Positions 1 to 6,442 of a stretch of DNA of 6,442 nt are shown here, in pieces. The notes beneath the pieces are model-generated. The model saw only the letters and a program-made list of their open reading frames with translations. It ran no database searches and was not told the origin of the DNA. The number at the start of each line of letters is the position of its first letter. Positions within the stretch are counted from its first letter, which is position 1. Made by a program: the position numbers and the translations under genes. The stretch is from DATHSN01 sp035464115 (GTDB lineage: Bacteria; Actinomycetota; Acidimicrobiia; Acidimicrobiales; SKKL01), in the NCBI GenBank assembly GCA_035464115.1, contig DATHSN010000152.1, positions 1-6,442 of the forward strand, written 5' to 3'.

Positions 1-538
1 CGCGCTGGCGGCGACCCTCGTGCACGATCCGTCCACCGTCCTGCTCGACGAGCCGACGGCGGGCATCGACCCGATCCTGCGGGCCCGGCTGTGGGAGCAC
101 CTCCGCTCGCTCGCCGGGTCGGGCCACACGGTGGTCGTCACCACCCAGTACGTGGGCGAGGCGGCGCACTGCGACCTCGTCGGGCTGCTCACCGACGGTC
201 GGCTGCTGCACCTCGACGCGCCCGACGGGCTCCGACGCGCCGCCGAGGGCGGCGACCGGGTCCGGGTCGTGGCCGACGGGCCGATCGCCGAGCAGGTGCT
301 GGCCGACATCGGTGCGCTCGACGGGGTGCAGGACCGTGTCGAGCAGCCCGAGCCCTCGGTGGTCGTCGCCGTGGTCGACGATGCGGCGACGACCGACGCC
401 GTCGTGGCGTGTCTCACCGAGGCCGGGCTCGAGGTGGTGGACGTCGACACCCAGGTCGTCGACTGGGACGAGGTGTTCGTCCGCCTGGTCGAGCGGGCGC
501 CCGACCGGGCCGAGCGGGCCACGGCCGATGGTGGCTGA
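1..538 (+). CDS. ABC-2 type exporter ATP-binding subunit, C-terminal part (5' truncated)
   Basis: This is the nucleotide-binding subunit of an ABC-2 type (DrrA-like) exporter; it would hydrolyse ATP on the cytoplasmic face to drive the membrane subunit encoded next. The first full codon is at base 2, and 178 codons remain before TGA at 536-538, so roughly the first 130-150 residues (Walker A, Q-loop, LSGG signature) lie upstream. A GTG at base 20 is internal, not the start, because the preceding codons (ALAATL) are the usual continuation after the signature motif. Visible motifs (residues counted from base 2) are Walker B with catalytic Glu in VLLDEP (13-18), D-loop AGIDP (20-24), and the switch-loop segment TTQYVGEA (47-54), where Gln49 replaces the usual His. 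The tail from about residue 80 is an accessory domain ending in DWDEVFVRLVER, typical of this subfamily. It is co-transcribed with, and overlaps by 11 bp, the permease gene. The cargo cannot be told from the sequence. Confidence 0.93.
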   Translation, partial: ALAATLVHDPSTVLLDEPTAGIDPILRARLWEHLRSLAGSGHTVVVTTQYVGEAAHCDLVGLLTDGRLLHLDAPDGLRRAAEGGDRVRVVADGPIAEQVLADIGALDGVQDRVEQPEPSVVVAVVDDAATTDAVVACLTEAGLEVVDVDTQVVDWDEVFVRLVERAPDRAERATADGG

Positions 539-2063
539 TCCGAAGCTGCGCGCCTCGCGCCTGCGCTGGCTGGTCCAGATCACGGGACTCGTCCGCAAGG
601 AGCTCACCGAGCTCGTGCGCCAACCCGTGCTGCTCGTGGTGCTGGTGGGGGGTCCGTTCCTGATCCTCGTGCTGTTCGCCGGTGGCTACGACGAGGAGAC
701 GGTCCGGGTCCGCACGCTGTTCGTGGCCCCCGAGGGGAGCCTCTACGAGGAGGCGGTCGACGCCTACGGCGACGACGTCGGGAGCTACGTGGAGATCCTC
801 GGGTTCACGGGTGACCTGATCGCAGCGCGGGACCGGCTGCGATCCGGCGACGCCGACCTGGTGGTGGTCTTCCCGCCCGACCCGGCGGCGACCGTGCTCG
901 CCGGCGACCAGGCCCGCATCACGGTGCTGCACGACAAGCTCGACCCGCTGCAGCAGACCGCGGTCGAGGTCTCGGCCCGGGTGGCGGTCCAAGAGCTCAA
1001 CGCCCAGGTCCTCCAGACCCTCGTCGGTGAGGCCCAGCTGCTGCTCACCCCGCTCCCCGAGGCGCTCGACGACGCCCGGGAGCGCTCGGGCGAGCTGCGC
1101 TCGGCCGCCATCCGGGGCGACCTGGCCGGGGTCCGCGAGCAGGCGGTCGACGTGCGGGCCGCGGTGGTCGCCGTCGAGGCGCTCGGCTCGGCATCGTCGC
1201 GGGTCGTCGAGTCGCTCGAGGGCGAGGTCGATCCCGAGCAGCAGGAGCGCCTGGACGCGGTCGCGACCTCGGTCGCCCGGCTCGAGTCGGTCCTCGACGA
1301 GGTCGCCAGCGACGACGAGGTCGACGTGCGAGCGGCGTCGGCGGTGATCGACGCCGAGGTCGACGAGCTGGCGACGATGGCCGAGGACATGATCACCCTG
1401 GACCCTGCGGTGGTGGTGCGGCCGTTCGCGTCCGACACCGAGAACCTGCTGCGGTCGCCCGTCGGCGTGAACGACTTCTTCGCCCCCTCCGCCATCGCGC
1501 TGCTGCTCCAGCACCTCGCCGTCACCTTCGCGGCGATGTCGCTCGTGCGCGAAGAGGGGCTCGGGTGGTTCGAGAGCTACCGCGTCGGGCCGGTGGCCGC
1601 CCGTCACCTGGTCGCCGGGAAGTACCTGGCGTACGGGGCGGCCGGCGCCGCCGTGGGGGCCGCCCTCGTCGCCGCGGTGGTGCTCGGTCTCGACGTGCCG
1701 CTCCGGGGCTCGGTGGGGTGGGTCGCCGGCGCCATCGCCGCCCTGCTCGTGTCGTCGGTCGGGCTCGGTCTGGTGCTCTCCGCCATCGCCCGGACCGACG
1801 CGCAGGCGGTGCAGTACGCCATGTTGTCGCTGCTCGCCGGTCTGTTCTTCGGCGGCTTCGTGCTCGAGCTCGACGCCTTCCGCCAGCCGGTCGCGGCGGT
1901 CTCGTGGGCCCTCCCGGTCACGTTCGGGATCCGGATGCTCCAGGACGTGATGCTGCGGGGCGAGGACCCCACGTCGGCGGACCTCGTCGGCGTGACCGTC
2001 CAGGCCGTCGTCTACGGCGGGCTCGCGCTCGCGCTGGTGCGGCGACGCCTGCGGGTGGGGTGA
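528..2063 (+). CDS. ABC-2 type transporter permease with large extracytoplasmic helical domain
   Basis: This 511-residue membrane subunit partners the upstream ATPase. The start is ATG at 528, overlapping the ATPase stop by 11 bp. No strong Shine-Dalgarno is seen, so translational coupling is likely; GTG at 531 is an alternative. In-frame codons upstream of 528 look like a shadow of the ATPase gene. The layout fits ABC-2 membrane proteins of the larger type: a basic or amphipathic N-terminus (LRWLVQITGLVRKEL), membrane helix 1 at about 34-53, an extracytoplasmic domain at about 54-318, then membrane segments near 320-342, 364-388, 396-420, 428-448 and 485-506. The soluble domain begins with an alpha/beta-looking part (about 60-150) and continues into long acidic and Ala-rich helices (about 150-290) with coiled-coil character. 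SYRVGPVAARHLVAGKY (350-366) is the familiar segment between the first two C-terminal helices. Family assignment is secure. Substrate (lipid, drug or peptide) is unknown, and a YhgE/Pip-like comparison is only architectural. Confidence 0.9.
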   Translation: MVADPKLRASRLRWLVQITGLVRKELTELVRQPVLLVVLVGGPFLILVLFAGGYDEETVRVRTLFVAPEGSLYEEAVDAYGDDVGSYVEILGFTGDLIAARDRLRSGDADLVVVFPPDPAATVLAGDQARITVLHDKLDPLQQTAVEVSARVAVQELNAQVLQTLVGEAQLLLTPLPEALDDARERSGELRSAAIRGDLAGVREQAVDVRAAVVAVEALGSASSRVVESLEGEVDPEQQERLDAVATSVARLESVLDEVASDDEVDVRAASAVIDAEVDELATMAEDMITLDPAVVVRPFASDTENLLRSPVGVNDFFAPSAIALLLQHLAVTFAAMSLVREEGLGWFESYRVGPVAARHLVAGKYLAYGAAGAAVGAALVAAVVLGLDVPLRGSVGWVAGAIAALLVSSVGLGLVLSAIARTDAQAVQYAMLSLLAGLFFGGFVLELDAFRQPVAAVSWALPVTFGIRMLQDVMLRGEDPTSADLVGVTVQAVVYGGLALALVRRRLRVG

Positions 2064-2094
2064 GCCGCCCTCGTGGGCACTGGTCGTCGAGCAC

Positions 2095-2122
2095 GGAAAC
2101 CGCAGGACCCCACGGCTATCTT
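2095..2122 (+). promoter_or_regulatory. Candidate promoter for the LAL regulator (leaderless)
   Basis: In the 69-bp gap between the permease stop and the regulator ATG, GGAAAC (2095-2100) and TATCTT (2117-2122) are separated by 16 bp. The -10-like box fits the TANNNT pattern and ends 10 bp before ATG 2133, so transcription would begin at or within a few bases of the start codon. No Shine-Dalgarno precedes that ATG, which agrees with a leaderless transcript, a common arrangement in actinobacteria. The GGAAAC box resembles the -35 element of some ECF-type promoters, but the -10 looks more like a housekeeping one. Sigma-factor assignment is not possible from the sequence. Confidence 0.4.
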
Positions 2123-2132
2123 CTGGCCCACG

Positions 2133-4868
2133 ATGATCGTGGGACGAGCCGCAGAGCTGCGGCGGGTCACCGCCTTCACCGAGGCTCTGCGAGCCGGCCA
2201 CGGGGGGACGCTCGTCCTCAGAGGTGAACCAGGGATCGGGAAGACGGTGCTCGCACGCGCCGCCACCGCCACCGACGTGAGGTCGGTGCTGGTGACCTGT
2301 GTCGACCACGAGGTGGGCACGGCCTACGCCACGCTGCACGACGTGGTCGCGCCCCTGCGGGCCCACGTCGCCGACCTGCCCGCGCCGCAGGCCCGCGCCC
2401 TGCGCGTCGTGCTCGCCGAGGACGACGGTCCGCCGCCCTCACCCCTGGGTCTGGGCGTGGCCACCCTCGGGTTGCTCGCCGCCGCCGCCGCCGAGGCGCC
2501 CACCCTCCTCGTCGTCGACGATCTGCACTGGGCCGACCAACCCTCGGCCGATGCGCTGCTCTTCGCGGCCCGACGTCTCGCCGACGAGGCCGTGGGCGTG
2601 ATGCTCGTCGTGCGCGACGTCGAGTCGCGCGATCTCGACCTGGCCGCGTTCGAGGTGCTCGACCTGGTCGGTCTCGATGTGGTCGCCGCCGCCGCGGTGG
2701 TCGAGGAGGGGGCGGGGGCCCGCCCGGTGGCGGCGGTGGCGGCCGAGCTCGTGGCCCGCACCGGCGGCAACCCGTTCGCCCTGGTCGAGGCCGCCGTCGA
2801 CCTCAGCCCCGACCAGATCCGCGGTGCCGAGCCCCTGCCCGACGACATCGGAGCCGGCTGGGTCGAGCGGATCGCCCGGTCGCGGCTCGATCGGCTCGAT
2901 CCCGTGGTGCGCCACGGGTTGCGCCTGGCCGCGTGCAGCCGCACCGACGACGTGTCGGAGCTGTCCGCCGCCATCGAGCTGATGGAGCACCCGGCCGGCC
3001 TGCTCGTCGATCTGGAGGCGACGGGGCTGATCGAGGTGGTCGACGGTCGGGTGGGGTTCCGCCACCCCCTCGTGCGAGAGGCCTGTCGCCAGGGTGATCC
3101 CGCCGAGCTGCGACAGTGCCACGGGGCGCTGGCCGCGGTCAGCACGGGCGACACCCGCACCTGGCACCGGGCGGCGGCCACGGTCGGCGTCGACGAGTCC
3201 GTCGCCGAGGCCATGACCGACGTGGCCGGGCGGCTCCGTCTCGGTGGCGCCAACCTCGACGCGGCCCGTGCGTTCGACCGGGCCGCCGCGCTGTCCCCCG
3301 ACATCGCGGCCCGGGCCCGTCGACGGTGCGCCGCCGGTCGGGCCTACCAGTCCGCCGGCGAGTGGGACCTCGCCGACGAGCGGCTGCTGAGCGCGTGGCG
3401 TGACGGCGACGAGGCCGTCCGCGCCGAGGCGCAGCGGGCCCGGGGCTTCATCCGGCTGTGGTCCGGTCGGCGCGACGAGGGGCGTCGGCTGCTCTTCGCC
3501 GAGGCCGAGCGGCTCGCCGACCGCTCGCCGGCGTCGGCCGCGGGTCTGGTGCTCGACGCCATGGTGGCGTTCGTGCACGACGGTCAGATCGCGGAGGCGG
3601 CCACCGTGGCGGAGCGAGCCCGGGAGCTCGCCGCTGACGTCGGCGGGGTGACGGCGGCGTTGGCGCGCGCCTACACCGGCTACTTCCGGGCCCTGGCGGG
3701 CGACCACACCAGCGAGGGCGACGTCATCGACGGGTCGCGGGCCGTCGTCGACCTCGGCTGGGAGGCAGCGGCCGCCGTCGTCGGCTTCGACGGCGTCGCC
3801 TACCTCGGCCTCATGCTCGACCACGTCGAGGCGCTCGACGACGCCTGTGCGTTGCTCGATGACGTGATCGCCGCCGCTCGCCGGTCCGGCGCGGCGGGCG
3901 CGCTGCCGGTGGCGCTGTCGCACCGCGCCGACGTGCTCACCCGCCAGGGGAAGTGGCGGGCGGCGCTGCTCGACGCCGACGAGTCGCTCCAGTACGCCGC
4001 GGTCACCGGCCAGCGGACGCACTGGGCCTACGGGCGGGTGCGCCAGCTGATGGTCGAGGCCATGACGGCCGCCGAGCCCGATCCGCTGTGGGGCGAGCTC
4101 GTCGCGTTCCACGCCGAGGCCACCGAGCTCGGCTTGGCCCCGGTCATGGGCGAGACCGCCCGCGCCGGTGGTCTGCTCCACCTCGGTGCCGGCGACCCGG
4201 CCACCGCGGCGTGGGCGTTCGGCGAGCTGGCCGTGGGCTGCGAGCTGGCCGGGATGCTGCACCCCGGCGGCATCCCCCACCTGGCCGACCTGGTCGAGGC
4301 CCGGCTCCGCATCGGCGATCTGGAGGGGGCAACCGCGGCGCTGGGCACCCTGCGGGCCCGCGCCGCGCCCCTGCACGGGGGGTGGCACCGCGCTGCGTTG
4401 GCCCGGGTCGAGGGCCTGCTCGCCGACGACGTCGACGCGCTGCGCCATGCGGTCGACCTCCACGTCGGTCTGGGGATGCCCTTCGAGCTGGCTCGCGCCC
4501 TGCTCGACCTCGGTCGCACGCTGCGACGCCTCCAGCAGCCCGTCGACAGCCGCGCACCGCTGCACGAGGCGCTGCGCCTGTTCGAGCACATGGGCGCCCG
4601 GGCCTGGGCGGCTACCGCGTCGTCGGAGCTGCGGGCCGCTCGGGGGCGGGTGTCGGCCGGCGGTGAGCCGACGGCGGGGCTCGACGTGCTCACGCCCCAG
4701 GAGGAGCGCATCGCCACGTTGGTCGCTGCCGGGGCCACCAACAAGGAGGTGGCCGCCGAGCTGTTCGTGGCCCCCAAGACCGTGGAGAACTGCTTGAGCC
4801 GGGTCTACGCCAAGCTCGGCGTGCGCTCGCGCACCCAGCTCGCCGCCGCGGTGTCCCGGCGCGCCTGA
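2133..4868 (+). CDS. LAL-type LuxR family transcriptional regulator with AAA/STAND ATPase domain
   Basis: This is a 911-residue cytoplasmic regulator of the large ATP-binding LuxR (LAL) family, whose members couple ATP or ligand sensing to DNA binding. ATG 2133 was chosen because MIVGRAAEL gives the normal N-terminus (VGR.xEL) of the family. An in-frame GTG at 2073 would add 20 residues unlike the family. Walker A is GEPGIGKT (31-38) and Walker B is LLVVDDLHWAD (125-135). The STAND-like ATPase region continues to FRHPLVREA (309-317), then TWHRAAA (343-349) opens a long TPR-like, Ala-rich helical sensor region (about 350-840). The C-terminal LuxR/GerE HTH spans about 850-911, with LTPQEERI, TNKEVAAELFVAPKTVE and YAKLGVRSRTQLA. 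Cys887 sits in the recognition helix where His is usual. Length and domain order are complete for the family. The ligand and target genes are unknown. It lies between a transporter operon and a secreted-protein gene, and either could be its target. Confidence 0.95.
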   Translation: MIVGRAAELRRVTAFTEALRAGHGGTLVLRGEPGIGKTVLARAATATDVRSVLVTCVDHEVGTAYATLHDVVAPLRAHVADLPAPQARALRVVLAEDDGPPPSPLGLGVATLGLLAAAAAEAPTLLVVDDLHWADQPSADALLFAARRLADEAVGVMLVVRDVESRDLDLAAFEVLDLVGLDVVAAAAVVEEGAGARPVAAVAAELVARTGGNPFALVEAAVDLSPDQIRGAEPLPDDIGAGWVERIARSRLDRLDPVVRHGLRLAACSRTDDVSELSAAIELMEHPAGLLVDLEATGLIEVVDGRVGFRHPLVREACRQGDPAELRQCHGALAAVSTGDTRTWHRAAATVGVDESVAEAMTDVAGRLRLGGANLDAARAFDRAAALSPDIAARARRRCAAGRAYQSAGEWDLADERLLSAWRDGDEAVRAEAQRARGFIRLWSGRRDEGRRLLFAEAERLADRSPASAAGLVLDAMVAFVHDGQIAEAATVAERARELAADVGGVTAALARAYTGYFRALAGDHTSEGDVIDGSRAVVDLGWEAAAAVVGFDGVAYLGLMLDHVEALDDACALLDDVIAAARRSGAAGALPVALSHRADVLTRQGKWRAALLDADESLQYAAVTGQRTHWAYGRVRQLMVEAMTAAEPDPLWGELVAFHAEATELGLAPVMGETARAGGLLHLGAGDPATAAWAFGELAVGCELAGMLHPGGIPHLADLVEARLRIGDLEGATAALGTLRARAAPLHGGWHRAALARVEGLLADDVDALRHAVDLHVGLGMPFELARALLDLGRTLRRLQQPVDSRAPLHEALRLFEHMGARAWAATASSELRAARGRVSAGGEPTAGLDVLTPQEERIATLVAAGATNKEVAAELFVAPKTVENCLSRVYAKLGVRSRTQLAAAVSRRA

Positions 4869-4876
4869 CACCGCGA

Positions 4877-4896
4877 TTGGGGGGATTTCCCCCTAG
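4877..4896. promoter_or_regulatory. GC-rich dyad, candidate LuxR-type operator
   Basis: GGGGGATTTCCCCC at 4880-4893 is a dyad with 6-bp arms, GGGGGA and TCCCCC, around a central TT. One further matching pair (T4878/A4895) lies outside a mismatch. It begins 11 bp after the regulator stop codon and ends about 105 bp before the GTG of the secreted beta-helix gene, a position that suits an upstream activator site. The inner ten bases, GGGATTTCCC, fit the GGGAWWTCCC core that I recall for binding sites of PimM, a Streptomyces LuxR-type regulator; the outer bases of that consensus do not match. In RNA the same bases could form a short hairpin (5 bp, loop AUUU), but no U-tract follows, so a terminator is less likely. 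The operator role is inference. Confidence 0.45.
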
Positions 4897-4981
4897 AAGA
4901 CGGCCACGACCAACGGCGAGAGTCACCACCGTCGGAGCGGCGAACCGCGTCGACCGCGCGGGTCGGCTCGCGTTGTCACAC

Positions 4982-4991
4982 AGGGAAGGGG
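4982..4991 (+). promoter_or_regulatory. Ribosome binding site for the beta-helix protein
   Basis: The purine run AGGGAAGGGG ends 9 bases before GTG 5001 and is the only Shine-Dalgarno-like stretch nearby. The reading frame stays open back through the intergenic region without any other ATG, GTG or TTG in frame, so this site together with the signal peptide decides the start. Confidence 0.5.
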
Positions 4992-5000
4992 CGATCTGCG

Positions 5001-6442
5001 GTGGAGACGACGCGTCCAGGTCGGGCACGCCGGGCACTCGTGGCGGGGCTGACCCTCAGCCTCCTGGTCGGGGTGCTCGCCGTGGCGCCGCCCGCGGTGG
5101 CGGCGACGCTCGTGGCGTCCTCGCTGCTCGACGAGCCCGACGCGAACCCAGGGGACGGCGTGTGCGCGTCGACGCCCAGCGGGGTGTGCACCCTGCGAGC
5201 GGCGATCGAGGAGGCCAACGCCACTCCCGGTGCCGACACGGTCACGGTGCCGGTCGGCACCTACGTGATCGGCACCCCGCTCGTGGTCACCGACGACCTG
5301 GTCCTGGAGGGATCCGGTCCGGACCAGAGCGTCGTCGTGACCCAGCCCACGTTCACATCGGTAGGCGGTCTCGATGTGATCCGACAGGTGGGTGGCTCGC
5401 TGGAGGTCCGGTCGTTGGGCTTCGATCTCGGCGCCCGACAGCCCACCGGCATCCGGATGGCGGCCGACGGCCTGTCGCTCCGCGTCGAGGACGTCGTCAT
5501 GGACGGCGCCAGCGACGGCGTCGGCGTGTTCAGCGCCATTCCCGGTCCTGGCGACCCCTCCGACATCACCGTCGACGTCCTCGACTCGGTGTTCCGGAAC
5601 CACGGCAACGTCCCGATCCTCGTCTCCGCCCGCGACATCTTCGTCGATGGCTCTCGCGTGGCGACCGGCCTGCGCAACACCGTGCGGGTGCTGCGCACCA
5701 GCTTCGAGGCCAACGAGTACGCCCTGCTCTTCGACGGTGACGCCACGACCACCGTCACCATCACCGACTCGCAGATCGTCGACGGCTACCTCCTCGACGG
5801 CGCCGGCACGGCGGTGCGCAGAGCGAACGGGATCGAGATGTACGGCGAGGCGTCGCTCCGGATCGAGCGGACGCTGATCGCCCGTAACGAGGGGGGCATC
5901 TCCGGCTCCGGTCCCGTCGAGATCATCGATTCGGAGCTGCGCGACAACTCGCTCTACGGGTTCGAGGGCCTCGGCGTCACCATCCTGGGGTCCACCATCG
6001 ACGGCAACGGGTACGGCATCGGCGCCACCAGTCTGGTGATGCGGGACAGCACGGTGAGCGACTCGGCGCCCAACGAGAACTGCACTCGCTGCGGAGTGGG
6101 CGTTCGGGTGTACGACGACCCGGCCACCGTCACCAACTCCACGATCAGCGGCAACGCTCGCTTCGGGCTGGGGCTGTTCGGCGGGGGTGATGTCGACGGC
6201 GTGACCATCGTCGGGAACGCGTGGTCGCCGGACTCCGAGGGGGACGAGGGCAGCGGCGAGGGCGGGCTGTACATCGAGACGTCGGGCGTCACGTCGTCGG
6301 TGCGCAACACGGTCCTCGCCGGGAACCGGTTCGACTGCTTCGGACTGCCCGCCGGCTCCCCGTTCCCGAGCGCCGGGCACAACCTCGACTCCGACGGCAC
6401 GTGCGGGCTCACCGGACCCGGCGACCGTTCCGGCATCGATCC
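5001..6442 (+). CDS. Secreted right-handed parallel beta-helix protein with CSLREA-type module (3' truncated)
   Basis: The frame is open from GTG 5001 to the window end, giving 480 codons with no stop. Residues 1-34 are a classic Sec signal peptide: basic RPGRARR, a hydrophobic stretch from about 12 to 29, and cleavage probably after AVA (32-34). Next comes a CSLREA-type module: DEPDANPGDGVC (44-55), CTLRAAIEEANA (63-74) and PGADTVTVPVGTY. Residues about 195-446 carry about ten beta-helix rungs of the form D/N-S-x-I-x-x-N-x-x-G-I, starting near 195, 232, 256, 290, 310, 330, 349, 379, 400 and 436. This is the fold of surface adhesins and polysaccharide-acting enzymes. The end (AGHNLDSDGTCGLTG) matches the start of a choice-of-anchor Q region, normally followed by a DNGGPT/SPAIDAG-like stretch, so the gene continues beyond the window. 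Catalytic residues are not evident, so surface or structural roles are as likely as enzyme activity. The protein would be exported and may be cell-surface attached. Regulation by the adjacent LAL protein is possible. Confidence 0.9.
   Translation, partial: METTRPGRARRALVAGLTLSLLVGVLAVAPPAVAATLVASSLLDEPDANPGDGVCASTPSGVCTLRAAIEEANATPGADTVTVPVGTYVIGTPLVVTDDLVLEGSGPDQSVVVTQPTFTSVGGLDVIRQVGGSLEVRSLGFDLGARQPTGIRMAADGLSLRVEDVVMDGASDGVGVFSAIPGPGDPSDITVDVLDSVFRNHGNVPILVSARDIFVDGSRVATGLRNTVRVLRTSFEANEYALLFDGDATTTVTITDSQIVDGYLLDGAGTAVRRANGIEMYGEASLRIERTLIARNEGGISGSGPVEIIDSELRDNSLYGFEGLGVTILGSTIDGNGYGIGATSLVMRDSTVSDSAPNENCTRCGVGVRVYDDPATVTNSTISGNARFGLGLFGGGDVDGVTIVGNAWSPDSEGDEGSGEGGLYIETSGVTSSVRNTVLAGNRFDCFGLPAGSPFPSAGHNLDSDGTCGLTGPGDRSGID

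Noticed and set aside
2067..2078. Small GCCC-TCGT-GGGC hairpin after the permease stop
   Set aside because: A 4-bp stem without a T-run is too weak to call a terminator.
2073..2132. GTG 2073 as the LAL start codon
   Set aside because: The extra 20 residues do not resemble LAL N-termini, and the frame would run through the candidate promoter; ATG 2133 gives the standard VGR N-terminus.
414..2366. 650-codon open frame on the minus strand across the ABC permease
   Set aside because: It is an antisense shadow of GC-rich coding sequence: the translation is His/Arg/Gly/Pro-rich, has no recognisable domain and crosses two well-supported plus-strand genes.
2439..4871. 810-codon open frame on the minus strand opposite the LAL regulator
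   Set aside because: The composition is biased (Gly, Arg, His, Gln) with no domain, while the plus strand encodes a full LAL protein with all motifs.
4879..4896. The G/C dyad as a rho-independent terminator for the LAL gene
   Set aside because: The stem is only 5-6 bp and is followed by TAGAAGACGG with no T-run. Its DNA symmetry with an AT centre fits an operator better, though termination is not excluded.
4949..4967. Imperfect hairpin (GTCGACC / GGTCGGC arms, 5-base loop) before the beta-helix gene
   Set aside because: Hairpins of this size are expected by chance at this GC content, no T-run follows, and nothing ties it to a known leader or riboswitch.
4973..4978. TTGTCA as a -35 box for the beta-helix gene
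   Set aside because: A matching -10 would fall at about 4995-5001, on top of the ribosome binding region and start codon, and no TANNNT box is present there.
4877..5740. 287-codon plus-strand frame starting in the intergenic gap
   Set aside because: The Arg/Gly-rich translation has no motif and overlaps the beta-helix gene in another frame; the beta-helix frame has a signal peptide and rung repeats.

Overview
The window is very GC-rich, densely coded, and has no RNA genes, insertion sequences, CRISPR arrays or attachment sites that I can support. Codon use (strong G/C at third positions), GTG starts, a large ATP-binding LuxR-type regulator (LAL family) and a secreted CSLREA/beta-helix protein together suggest a high-GC actinobacterium. 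Acidimicrobiia-like lineages are a reasonable guess, but only a guess. All four genes lie on the + strand.

Region 1 (1-2063) is an ABC-2 type transport operon. It holds the C-terminal half of an ATP-binding subunit, cut by the window start, then a complete permease whose start codon overlaps the ATPase stop region by 11 bp. The permease has one N-terminal membrane helix, a large extracytoplasmic domain of about 265 residues rich in predicted helix and coiled coil, and a C-terminal membrane block. The ATPase has Gln in place of the usual switch-loop His.

Region 2 (2064-4868) is a 69-bp gap with a candidate leaderless promoter, followed by a complete 911-residue LAL regulator: an N-terminal AAA/STAND ATPase, a long helical TPR-like middle and a C-terminal LuxR/GerE helix-turn-helix.

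Region 3 (4869-6442) is a 132-bp gap, then the first 480 codons of a secreted parallel beta-helix protein with a signal peptide, a CSLREA-type N-terminal module and about ten rungs. It is cut by the window end inside what looks like a choice-of-anchor Q region. The gap contains a striking GC-rich dyad, GGGGGA-TT-TCCCCC, 11 bp past the regulator stop and about 105 bp before the secreted protein.

The most interesting reading, which is inference, is that the dyad is an operator for a LuxR-type protein, most simply the adjacent LAL regulator, which would then control the surface or secreted beta-helix protein. Its core matches the GGGAWWTCCC core that I recall for the PimM-type LuxR regulators of Streptomyces. 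The individual protein families are otherwise recognisable, and I see no clear evidence for a wholly new system. No stretch longer than 300 bases lacks a gene.
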